Source: Panopea generosa (Eukaryota; Mollusca; Bivalvia; Adapedonta; Hiatellidae). From it: 64,000 bases of DNA. The notes beneath the pieces are model-generated. The model had not been told where the DNA came from, did not search any database, and saw only the letters and a program-made list of their open reading frames with translations. Within the stretch, counting starts at the first letter, position 1; every line of letters starts with the position of its first letter. The position numbers and the translations under genes are program-made. Positions 26,401 to 39,800 of this stretch are shown here, one piece after another. Location of the stretch: positions 70,959,219-71,023,218 of the forward strand of contig CM055899.1 of NCBI GenBank assembly GCA_029582155.1, written 5' to 3'.

Positions 26401-29400
26401 ACGTTACAGCAAAAAAACATTTGAGTAATTACTAGGAGGGCAACTGAAGATGTTTTGCCCTGTGTGTTACCTCGTATTTAAAAGTGCTGGTGCGGCTTTA
26501 CAACAAGCACTTATAAATGCTGGGGGGTTACATAGGGATGGTACAGCACAAACCATTTGAGTTATTACTATGGTGGCAACAGAGGAAGTTTTGCCCTGTG
26601 TGTTACCTCGTATTTGAAAATGTCGATGCGACTTTACAACTAGCACTTATAAATGCTGGGGGGTTACACAGGGATACCATAGCACATACCATTTGAGTAA
26701 TTACTAAGGGGCAACTGAAGAAGTTTTGGCCTGTGTGTTACCTTGTATTTAAAAGTGTTGGTGTGACTTTGCAACTAGCACTTATAAATTGCGGGGGGAA
26801 ATGAAGGGTGTGTTCATTTAGACTAATTCAATCAACATACAGGATGGTAGCAACGAATCAATCCTATCCAGGAATAATTATTCTTTCCTAATAGTAACAA
26901 CACAAATGACTGCGAATGTTTTTATAACTTAGAGCAAATTTGTTATAGTCTGCTGCAGTGACAACAGCTGAATGCTGTTTCATAGTAATGGTCAGATTTT
27001 CATTAAATACAGAAACATGCAAAATGTTTTCCACTTCAATGCCCACCCAACAGTTTCCTGGTGTTCTTTGATGCAAGTGGAGACATAAAAATGAGCACTT
27101 CAGTATGCCAGGTGATGCAAGGGCAATAACAACAATAGGGCAATAACAACAATAGCATCACATTACATTACACATGCTACATTATAGTGATGTAGCTGCA
27201 ATAACCAGGTGATACATACACACATAAAACACTTACTGATGATATTTTAATAGGCGTCAGTCATTTTTTAAATATTGTAATGGATGGAAAGAAACCCAAA
27301 GTTTCCTAGTATTTTAAGGTGCAAGTGACATTTACCAACTAGCACTTATAAATGCTGGGGGATAGGCAGGGAATCATCTACAATCACAAAGAAACTGCAG
27401 AATTCTGGATCAAGTGTGTTTGGAATTGTCATATGCATATTTTTAGAAAAAATTTCTTCCATTTTTCACCATAACAATTAACATGTCACCATTTCTCTTA
27501 TCTAGAGTGACTTGTATGAGCTATTATATATTTTGTTAAAAAATGTTAAATAAATAAAACAATATTTACCTGACACCTTACCTGCTTCAATGATACTCTC
27601 TGATTGATTGGTCTGATGAACTGCAATTTGGTCACTCATCTTAACTGCTGAAACTTGGGTTCAAGTCCCAACTACAAGACTTCAATTGACTTGCAGGAAA
27701 TGCTGTCACAATTCCAGAATTTAGTCAATCAATAAAACATAATCATATATATAGATTATTTTGAATAGATAAAAAAAACGTTGATAAAATAATGAACAAC
27801 CTAATTGCCTGCCTTCCCATTACTGCATATAATTAGTACACACTTACTTTACCTGTATTAAGCCAAATTACCTATATGGGTTTTTAGCATTTCCTGTTGT
27901 CTGTCTTGTAATTGAATCCTTGAATATTTGCCGTCGGTAAATCTTCTCCTCCACTGAGCCACATGTAATCAGACGATATATGACAACATTTTTGTCCTGA
28001 CCAATACGGAATACTCTGTCCACTGCCTGGGCATCAGTTGCTGGGTTCCAGCTTGGGTCAACTGAACAGAAGCAGTATTAAATTAAATGAATACAGTATT
28101 ACTATACAGGGTTCAAACTGGAATTAACTTTGCAGAAGCAATATATTCATTCATGGGTCCAGCTGAGGTCAACTGTATAGAAATAGTGTATTTATTAAAT
28201 GAATGCTGGGTTCCAGCTGAGGTCAACTGTGTAGAAATAGTGTATTTATTAAATGAATGCTGGGTTCCAGTTGAGGTCAACTGTATAGAAATAGCGTATT
28301 TATTAAATGAATGCTGGGTTCCAGCTGAGGTCAACTGTGTAGAAATAGTAAATTTATTTAATGAATGCTAGGTTCAAACAGGAATCAACTGTGTAGAAGC
28401 AATATATTCATTAAATAAAAGCTAGGTTTCAGCTTGGGTCAACGGCGAAGAAGTAGTATATTCATTAAATGAATGCAGGGCTCCAGCTGGGGTCAACTGT
28501 GAAGGAGTAAAATATTTAAAGTATTTAAATGAATGAAATGAACATAACTGACCAAATTTTGTATATATAAATAATAAATACATCTAAATAATTACATTAA
28601 TGAGCTTTGCTTTGCTTTGTTCAGGTGAGCTAAGAAACACAAACAAAAGAAATACACCAAAATGATTCCAACCCCCTGTCATAAGAGCATCAAACATTCC
28701 ACTCATACAATTACAGGTGTAATAAAAATCCCTTTTCATTTAATGATACAGTAGCAAATTTCAATTTTTTTTTTTTTGGACACCCAAATTTTTTTTCTGA
28801 TCGTGGGGATTGTTTTTGGTCAGCCCGAATTGGCAAACAAACAATAACTTAGGCCTAACATACATAAACCCAACATGACTATCAGTATTATAGTTCAATG
28901 TCAGTTTGCCAGTTTAAAGTCAGCAATTTTTGCATGACAGTTCAATGTTTTTTTATAGTTACCAAGTGCTAGCCAAATTTATTTTCATTTGCAGCGAGAG
29001 AGGCCGTGAGGGAGAATGAGAAAAGAGAGAGAGAGACTGAACAATGTCTGTATGCCAGATCAATGTAAGTTTGACAGATCAATGTCACTCTCCACACTTA
29101 CAAATAACAACCCTGTCTGCAGCTGTGAGGGTGAGGCCAACTCCTCCAACCTGGAATACAACAAAAATCAGCGTCAAAATACAGGCAACCCAAGCGTCAA
29201 ACATGGAAGCCATTTGCATTAAACTGATGTGTAAGTAGGTTTAGCAAGTATTAACTCAGAAAATGTTTATACATCTAGGTTAAGCAAGTGTTAACTCAGA
29301 TACTGTTTATACATCTAGGTTAAGCAAGTTTTAACTCAGACACTGTTTATACATCTAGGTAAAGCAAGTCTTAGCTCAGACACTGTTTATACATCTAGGT

Positions 29401-32400
29401 TTAGCAAGTTTTAACTCAGACACAGTTTATACATCTAGGTTAAGCAAGTCTTAGCTCAGACACTGTTTATACATCTAGGTTAAGCAAGTCTTAGCTCAGA
29501 CACTGTTTATACATCTAGGTTAAGTATGTTTTAACTCAGACACTGTTTATACATCTAGGTTAAGCAAGTCTTAGCTCAGACACTGTTTATACATCTAGGT
29601 TTAGCATGTTTTAACTCAGACACTGTTTATACATCTAGGTTAAGCAAGTTTTAACTCAGACACTGTTTATACAGCTAGGTTAAGCAAGTCTTAACTCAGA
29701 CACTGTTTATACAGCTAGGTTAAGCAAGTCTTAACTCAGACACTGCTTATACATCTAGGTTAAGCAAGTCTTAACTCAGAAACTGTTATACAGCTAGGTT
29801 AAGCAAGTTTCAACTCAGACACTGTTTATACAACTAGGTTAAGCAAGTTTCAACTCAGACACTGTTTATACAGCTAGGTTAAGCAAGTTTAAACCAAGAC
29901 ACTGTTGACACATCTAGATTAAGCGAAAATAGCTGCTTAATTTCGTTTTCGATCTGCATTATAAAGGTAAATTTTCTCTATAGCACATTTCCATATATAT
30001 AAATATATTGCAGTTTCGTTCTGTGGATTCAGATATCTGCATTATAACGTGACTCGAATCTATTATCATTATAAAATGTAGTTAGATTCTTTGTTGATAT
30101 TAAAACAATAGCATTAATATATCTGACCATTAGACCATCATGGAAATATAGGTTATCCAGAACTATATCACCACATATACCTGTGTCGTCAGTAGGAACA
30201 CGCTGTAGCTAGAATCAGTCTGAAACTTCTGTATCCGTTGTTCTCGTTCCTGCACGTGAGAAATAGTTCCATCTAAACGCATTATCTTGTGACCCTGAAA
30301 TAGTGAACACGAGTTAAATCTCAAAATTGCAGCTGTAGTCTAGTGGTTGAGCATCTGCCTCACATGTGGAAGGTCGTTGGTTCAATCCCCAGTCAGGTCA
30401 TACCAAAGACTTGAAAAATGGTACTAAAAGAATTCGCGCGCAACCTTAGTATTCAATATACAAACTTAAGCTTCTATGAACCATCATTATTAATAATATG
30501 TAGTTGAAGTTCTTATGTTCATGATTAAAAATAAAATCGGAAATTCAATATTTTTAAACTGACATTTATTTCCAGTGGATACACATCATTCAAAAATAGA
30601 ACCAATTAATAGAACAAGAGTCTGCGTCCTTCATGTAGGGGCTCAGCATTAATTTAAAATTGAATTTTCGTAACATTCTCATCTCCGGTTTCTGACATAG
30701 TGTTACACCCTGATACAAGATGCAGCAGTTTGTTTTACAGTCTTGTATTACTCTAAGTAAAGGTGAATATGCATAATTTCAGTTCAATTACAGACCATTA
30801 ATACAGTATAAAAAACAAACATGACTTGTCATTTCATAGAATTTGTGCCCTGTAATCGTCTGCTTTGACTGGGTATCTCACAAGGTGCTACAGATGCCTG
30901 CCGCATTCAAAGATACTAAATTAACTCTAGCTCAGTCATATACACCCCAGGAATGACAAACATTCCTCTGTAAGTTACTGATAAACTTCCTTGTAAGGAT
31001 TTTGATGGGGTTGCACTCAAATCCACTACTTCAGCTGTGAGAAATAAGTGATCCTGAGATGCTGTTTTAGAGCAACCGACCATGGTGGATGTACCAACTA
31101 ACTGGCATCACCAACCTACCTTGTTGGTGATTACTTTCTCCATGATGTCCAGCATCTTCCTGGACTGAGAAAATACCAAACATCTGTGACCTTCAACTTT
31201 CAGTCTGTCCAGAAGATTCACAAGAAATATCAATTTTCCCGACTCGTTGATAAGAATATTGTCAGCCACGTGCTGGATACGCGTCACTGCACTCAAGTCA
31301 CCGGCCTCGGTATCCAGTAAGTCATCGTCTATTCTATAAATAGAAATAAATAGGTACAGAATTAAGTTTAAATGTATTAATTTTACTTCCATTGTGAAAC
31401 AAAATATTACAACGAAGACAAACCCCACTCATTCTGGGTAGAATCAGTACTTAGCATATGCGGAAAAAGTACTTTGCTCAAAAACTTCACACATAGCCGT
31501 GGCAGAGGATCGAACACATGATGGAAGGTGATCTACCATTGGACTAAGAGCTCAACTTATGTTTACAATATAATAGTATCTGCATAACAGAACACTTGTA
31601 CACATGAGTTGAAATGGTATGTATGCAGTAGTTGTGCTATAAAATATGAATTTATAATTTGAACTTGTCCGTTAGTACATATAGAGCTTTATGTTATGGA
31701 AGATGAGTATTTGAAGTGGTCTGTGAATGCAGATCAGTATAATTGATCTGTGAATGCAGACGTGTTATTTGAAGTGGTCAGTGAATGCAGACGGGTATTT
31801 GAAGTGGTCTCTGAATGCAGATGAGTATTTAAAGTGGTCTGTGAATGCAGACGGGTATTTGAAGTTGTCTGTGAATGCAGACGGGTATTAAATGGTCTGT
31901 GAATGTAGATTGCTAAGTTACAAATTTTCCTATTTCTATTGGTACATTAATACAGTTTGTTAGTTATGTAATATACAACTTGATAATTAAATTGGTCAGT
32001 AAACACAGGTAGTATGTTTCAGAATTGTTCATTGAAATGATCTGTAAATATGGTTACTGACGTTAAAGAAGAACTGTCCATTGAAATGGTCTGTAAATAC
32101 AGTTAGCTTTGTTATACAAGATCTGTCCATTAAGATGCTCTGTTAATAGATTTAGCTAAGTTACAGAAAATCTGCCCATTGAAATGGTCTGTAAATACAG
32201 TTAGCTTTGTTATACAAGATCTGTCCATTAAAATGATCTGTAAATACAGTTAGCTATATTACAGTAGATATGCCCATTGAAATGGTCTGTAAATACAGTT
32301 AGCTTTGTTATACAAGATCTGTCCATTAAAATGATCTGTAAATACAGTTAGCTATTTTACAGTAGATATGCCCATTGGAATGGTCTGTAAATACAGTTAG

Positions 32401-35400
32401 CTTTGTTATAGAAGATCTGTCCATTTAAAATGGTCTGTAAATACAGTTAGCTATGTTACTGAAGATATGTCCATTAAAATGGTTTGTAAATACAGTTAAC
32501 TATGTTACAGAACATCTGTCAATTGAAATGGTCTGTAAATACAGTAAGCTATGTTATAGAAGAACTGCCCATTGAAATGGACTGTAAAGGCAGTAAGCTA
32601 TGTTACATAAGATCTGTCCATTGAAATGGTCTACAAATACAGTTAGCTTTGCTACAGAAGATATGTCCATTGAAATGGTCTATAAATACAGTTAGCTATA
32701 TTACAGAAAAACTTAATTCTGTAGGATGGACCCAGCTCTCCCAAATGGGTCTGTTAAATAACAATGTTGGGAAAGCCACATTTCAGCACGTTGATTGGGC
32801 AGTTGCTTCAGGGAAAGTTTGAACATCGTCACAGTTTAGTAAGAGTTCAATTGCTATGAATTGTGGGACAGGTATAGAATTCCCTGCTTTTTCATTGGGG
32901 GAAACAGACCTGATTCGGGGAGGTATCATGCTCTGGGATAGACTGGAAAAACTTCCATTGAAATGTTAACCCACAAATAGTTGAGTTACAATAAAACTTG
33001 CTACCTGAAACAGGTAGTTAAGAAAAATATCTTTTGATTGAAGTGTCATAAAATATGAGTATGTGTGTTTCTTGTTAACTGTCAAAGTGAATCAGGGTTG
33101 TAACAACTTTCTATTTCAATTGTTAACATAACAATGCACTTATTTAAGCCTATTGGGTGATAAATAGATTCTGAACACAGATAATGTTGTTTGTGGTCTT
33201 TAGCACCACTTTCAATATTTGTTCAGTCATATTGTGAATGTGTCTACTTAAGACAGTATTCTAAACGCAGCCACACTGAAGAATCATGCTGCAGATACGT
33301 GGAATGATACCCCCCCCAGTCACATTGTAATGACACCAGGTCGACCAAACCTAGAAGCATATCCTCTATAAAGAAAGCGTCAAGTACCATTTTTCAAGTC
33401 TTTTGCACGATGCAGCCAGGAATCAAACCCATGATTTTTCAGGCAGAACACAGATATTCATGTTGTATTCCCCATATGTTTCTCAACATGGTCTGTTAAT
33501 GCAGGTATATTGTTGGGTACTCTACGTTAAATGTGACTTATTTATGCAAATGACTAGTTTTTCAACATGGTCTATTAATGCAGGTATATTGTTGGGTACT
33601 CTATGTTAAATGTGACTTATTTATGCAAATGACCAGTTTATAAACATGGTCTGTTAATGCAGGTATATTGTTGGGTACTCTATGTTAAATGTGACTTATT
33701 TATGCAAATGACTAGTTTATCAACATGGTCTGTTAATGCAGGTATATTGTTGGGTACTCTACGTTAAATGTGACTTATTTATGCACATTACTAGTTTATC
33801 AACATGGTCTGTTAATGCAGGTATACTGTTGGGTACTTTATGTTAAATGTGACTTATTTATGCAAATGACTAGTTTATCAACATGGTCTGTTAATACAGG
33901 TATATTGTTGGGTACTCTATGTTGAATGTGACTTATTTATGCAAATGACTAGTTTATCAACATGGTCTGTTAATGCAGGTATATTGTTGGGTACTCTATG
34001 CTGAATGTGACTTATTTATGTAGATGACTAATTTATCAAAATGGTCTATTATTACAGGTATATTGTTGGGTACTGTATGCTGAATGCAACTTACTAATGC
34101 ATCAACATGGTCTGTTTATACAGGTACATTGTTGAGTACTCTATGCTGAATGTGACTTACTAATTTATCAACATGGTCTGTTGATACAGGTCTATGGTTT
34201 GATACTCTGCTGAATGCGACTTATTAATGCAGATGATTAATTTATCAACATCATCTGTTAATACAGGTCTTTTGTTGAGTAACTATGCCAAATGCGATTT
34301 ATTAATGCAGATGACTAATTTATCAATATGGTCTGTTAATACAGGTATATTGTTGGGTACTCTATACTGAATGCAACTTATTGATATAGATGACTGATTT
34401 ATCAACGTAGCCTCTTAATACAGGTCTGTAATTGGTTATTATTTTTATACTGATAGTGATATGTGACCTACTTATTCAGATGACTGATTTAAGAAGTTAA
34501 ATGTTTAAAATAGGAAGTAACTTGATATGTGACACATGGCTAACATTGGCCCAGTAGTAATCTGATCATTACCCAGCTGTAATTAGTACAAAAACAAGAG
34601 AATTAATTACAGTAAAATGACCTACATTTTCATTTATTAGCTATTTCTTTCAATTAAATTTGGCAAGCTTTCATATTTACATAGAAAATTAAAGTCCTTT
34701 ACCAGATTGTTTTTCCAAAACTGGAATTTGTAAAAAAAGGAATAACAAAATTTAAGTTTCAAAACAGATTTTGGATTTTAACAATTTCTTACTTAACTAA
34801 AGAAGTGCACAATGCTGGTTTACATTTAAAGTTTAAAAAGTAATTTGCATTTTTAAAATATAAAACAAAAGTAATTCTGGCAGTCTACTAACTATTTTAT
34901 ATTATAAACATGTGAAATCAATACATTACAATGTGCTAGTTATGATTTATGGCAATATTACATTGCATTATTGAAAGAAAATTGGGAATATTTGTTTATA
35001 TACATGTATATATAAGTAAAGTGTTTGTTTATTATAGAGTCACCCCTATTGAAAGGGCCAGCCACAGCGGGCTTATGAGACACCTTTATGTTGTACATTT
35101 CAAAACAAAAATAGTTGCCAGTTACTGCGCTCATCTGACATGTGTGGGAATTTTCTATCCACTTACCTAGGTGTCAAAGTAAGTTTCCTATATATTATGC
35201 ACTTTATGAACTGAATCACAATAAATAACAAGTTTAATATCCTAGTTACATTTATGTAATTGGTGTTTTATTGTATTTATAAACAGATGTATCAATGATA
35301 ATATACAAATTATTGTATTATTTAACAGATCTTGATTTCAAAACTGTTACCATGTACATTTACTAATTTTATTAGAACTTCAGATGATGTTTGCCATTAA

Positions 35401-36800
35401 AAATTGATTTCAAAAATAAGCAAATGAGAACCTTGCAATTTATAAGTGTAATTAAGAAAACAAGAGGATTGAGATGTGGCCAAAGCCCTAAACCCCTCTG
35501 TGGCGCAGGATAATAAAGTTAAGCAATTTTTTATTATTAAAAGTACACAACTTACAAATTTTTTTTTTATCAAATTAAGCCTTTTTATGGGATTTTATGG
35601 TATAAAGTAACAACTGTGTAAGTTTGGTGAGGATGGAGCCAAAAATGCAGGAACTACAGAGAAATTAACATCAATTTTTGATGATTCAAGGGTCACAACT
35701 CTGATATCTATTATCAGATAAGTTAAATTCAAGAGATTGTCCAAGATATTATAGGTTATAGAACTACTGTGTAAGTTTGATGAAGATGAAATAAAAACTA
35801 TGAGTGCTAGAGAGCACACAAGGTAAAACAAATGCAATTCTTGAAGTTCAAGAACCATAACTCTGGCATCAGTTATCCTATTTGACTTGTTCAAAAACTT
35901 GTCCAAAGATATTATAATAGATAACTATTGTGCAAGTTGGGTATATATTCAATGAATAATGCAGGTGCTAGAGTGCATATAACATAAAAGTTTACAGACG
36001 GACAGATGACTGACACAATGCTATCAGAATAGCTCATCTTAAGTTCAGCTAAATATGCATAGTATGTTGTATTACCATGTGTACAACACACGGCATGGTA
36101 CCCCACTCCAAACTGTCCACTTACTACTGAGAGCCATATTGTTCATACAAGATTTAGTACAACATGGCGAGGGAACGAACCTGCAACTCCATTTAGTGAG
36201 ATGGACACTACTAATGTGGTCTTCAACTTGCATGAAGCATATTTACCACTTTGTTTGGTTACAAATATTACAGACAGTGGATGAGGAAAATGTCAAAGTA
36301 AACAAGGTTTGAGAAGAGAATCACTCATATAAACATAGAGTTCTCTAACTACATGTATCAAACTCAATTCTCATCAGGTTCAAATACACAACTAAACACA
36401 AAGTTAGTTTTATCAGCAGTCAAAAAGGTTATTTTTCATAAGTCATTAAAGGATTAAAAGCACCATCTGGTGAACAAAAAAACAGGTTTTATTTAATATG
36501 TTCATGAAGCTCAAATGACTTCATAACATTTAACTAGACTCATATTAAACCTCACCTAATGAAAAATTGTGCATGCAATACTTATATTGACATTATATTT
36601 TCTAAATATTTTAGGAAAAAAAACAATTACATTATTGTCATCATAAGGTCAGCATTTCACTTTTGCAGTTTGACCATACAAAGTTCCTGGAGGAGACGGC
36701 GGTCTCTCTGTGTAACATACAGCCTGACCATAACGTGCTGGAGATAGGGTTTGGAAATGGCCATGGAATAAAATCAGCGGTTGATTCATTAAGAGGTAAA

Positions 36801-36863
<63 letters not shown>

Positions 36864-39800
36864 ATAGAGTATATCTTATGATATCTACAAGACAGCCTTG
36901 TGTTTGTTGTCAGCTGCCAGTTTTGAGTGACTATACATGTACATATTCAAAGTTTGCCACAAATCAGCATCAACATAACACACTCCACAGCGGTGGTTTA
37001 GAGGTAGAGTATCCACCTTGTATGCGGAAGGTTCTGGGTCCGATCCATGACTGGGTCAAACCAGACTTAAAAAATGGTACTAGAAGTTCCTCGGTTGGCG
37101 ATCAGCAACTAGAGGATAGATCTAGGTCTGGTCAACCTGTTGCCAGTATAATGTGACTGGTAGGGGTATCATACCATATGACTGCTGCATGATATTTCAG
37201 CATGGCAGTTTTCACCATCGCTATATGACTGAAAAATTGTTGTTAGTGACACTAAACACTATACAAACATCAACAGAGAACCAAATTTCTACTCGGAGAA
37301 CTCATGTGTCCATGCCCAAAAACAAATTCCTTAGAGAATGACATTTGTCCCGAAAAAAAATCCTTAGAGACTGAAATCTGATCTGAACATTTATTTCAGA
37401 CTGACATTTGGCCTGATAAAAAAATATTTAAGACTGACATTTTGCTAGAAAATAAAAAAATTCCTCAGAGACTGACATATAGCCTGAGAAAAAGAAACAA
37501 GATGTTTTAATACCATACAATAAGGCATCTGTGGAAGTTCAGCTTTAGAGACACCAAGATGACAAATATTCATTATGAAACAAGTTGTTACAACTTGGAC
37601 AAATCACACTAAGTTACAAGGTTTAAAATCTGAGAGGCTGTTTGTTTGGATATTGAGTCATTTTCATGCCATTAAAGGCTAAACTATTTATGTATCCACA
37701 TTTTCCTGGAATACTGGAAGATAAACCAGCACTCAAATACACCCGCAAGTAACTTATTGAAAACTTCCCACTTGAATCACTGGTGAGAGACAAATGAAAA
37801 TGCATTAATGTCAAACATCAATCATCACTGAGACTGTGTTCAGAGGGGGACTCTTACTGGCACCCTCTGGTTTGATAGATGCACTACCAGCTGAGCTAAC
37901 TGGGCCCGGCTCAAAGCTGAGAATACTGAGGTGTAATCTACAATGCTAAAACATGAACTTGAGTTCAATATCACCTCCTTTGATAGCACAGCAGTCTATT
38001 GTAACATTTTATGCATAACTGATAAATGAAGTCTACCAGTCTAGAGTATTTTACTTCTCCCTTCAGGTGGTTCTGGAATGGTATATGGAGTTGAGACCAC
38101 AACCTGCACTAAGGCCACCAATCACCTTAAATTTGAGATAGCTGCCGGGAAGGCTCAACTTTTTTTGTGCTCACTCGACAAATTCCCATTCGACTACAAC
38201 TTGTTTGACAGAGTTTTTCACGTCAACTCATTTTTCAACTGGGAAGAATTGGACGAGACACTGAATGAAACATATCGTGTGATGAAACCGGGAAGCATCA
38301 TGGTCACATGTTTCGACACCGACCAGTTGAAAATCTTCAAAAAAGACAACTTTCATTTTCACAAGCATGGTAAATGTACACCAGACAAATATATTGAAGC
38401 ACTTAAAAAACATGGATTTGTTAATATAAAGCAGGAGCAGCGCGAGATTGAGTCATCTGACGACCACTATAGAGCTATTTTTGCAACAACCCGTATTCGC
38501 AAGTGAGGGATACTATTTAAATATTACATAACTTCTGATTTTGTAAATGCCAACAGGTCCCTAACTTTGCACATTTATATTATCTATCGTAACTTTCATA
38601 TGCAGGTTTCAGTTAGATGTAACAAGAAAAAGTTTATTTAGTAATAAATAAAATACAGACATCAGGAAAGTGGTTGATCCTCACACTGACTGTAAAGGAA
38701 AGTTTTATGTGTAAATTTAAGTTCTATATTTTCTAACCATGGATGGTATATACATGTATAATGGATACATTCATATATGCTATATGCTGCTTATGTGATA
38801 TATTTTCCTTCATTTATATAGTCTTACAATGATTCAGACTGCCTGTAAAACTACAGTGTGTAAAACGTCCCAATTTCCACTAAGGATACTGTCGTCTGTA
38901 AACTTGTTCTGAACATATTTCAATGGTTACAAAGTTATATGCAAAAGCCATAAAACATTACAATTACTATAACATTTGACATCTATGACATAGATCAAGG
39001 GCAGATAAAACCAAACCCCTTCTTACGCTACTTTAATGTGCAAACTATTTCTGAAATCCCTTCTTAAGTTACTAAGTCGCACAACAGACACAAAACAGCA
39101 ACATTTGACCAGCAATGACTACAACCTTGACACTGGACAGAAGATGATGGGACTTGGAACATGACACGCTTTCTCATTGTACCTCTTTGTTTAGATTTGC
39201 TACTAAAATCTTAAACTTTAGCAGTAGTTCAGTGGATAGAATGTGACTGCACACGCCAGAGGTTGTGGGTTGATCCCCAACTAATTTCGCCTAACAAAAA
39301 CTGGTCATACACAAACACTCCATAATGCTGTTTGTGCAATGAAATGTATTTATAATATCCTTCACTAGTTACAAAGTTTGGTGCCACACGATTTATATAT
39401 ATATAAACACAAACCATTTGACATCAATCTTCACTTTTAGATGATATTGACAAATGTGAACAAAGTATGCTGTTTTACAAGCAATGCAAGATAAGTTATA
39501 TGTTTATAAACTGTGCCAACAAATAAAACAGGTCTTTATCTATCAATACAATTTTTGCACAAGAAGTTAGTAAGATTTTACCCCTCATCTCCGTCTATCC
39601 CAAGTTGTGCACATGCCCTGGTGGACAACAACCGCGGGTGGTCACATATCTTCTTTAACACAGTCAGAGCAACTAATGGAGACTTGGAAGTCATCAGCAA
39701 CTGAAACGTTACAAAGTATGTAATTATGAATAATTAATTAAAATAGAATGTATTATAAAACATGTATTTTTTCTGTTTGGTTTTATCTAAGGTTACAACA

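Noticed and set aside
28087..28371. 94-codon plus-strand frame with 18-residue repeats
   Set aside because: It is the antisense of the exon 14 acceptor array, open only because the 54-bp period is a multiple of three.
30335..30405. tRNA gene on the plus strand
   Set aside because: A- and B-box-like blocks are present but the sequence continues into a SINE body shared with 36983-37285 and 33238-33440.
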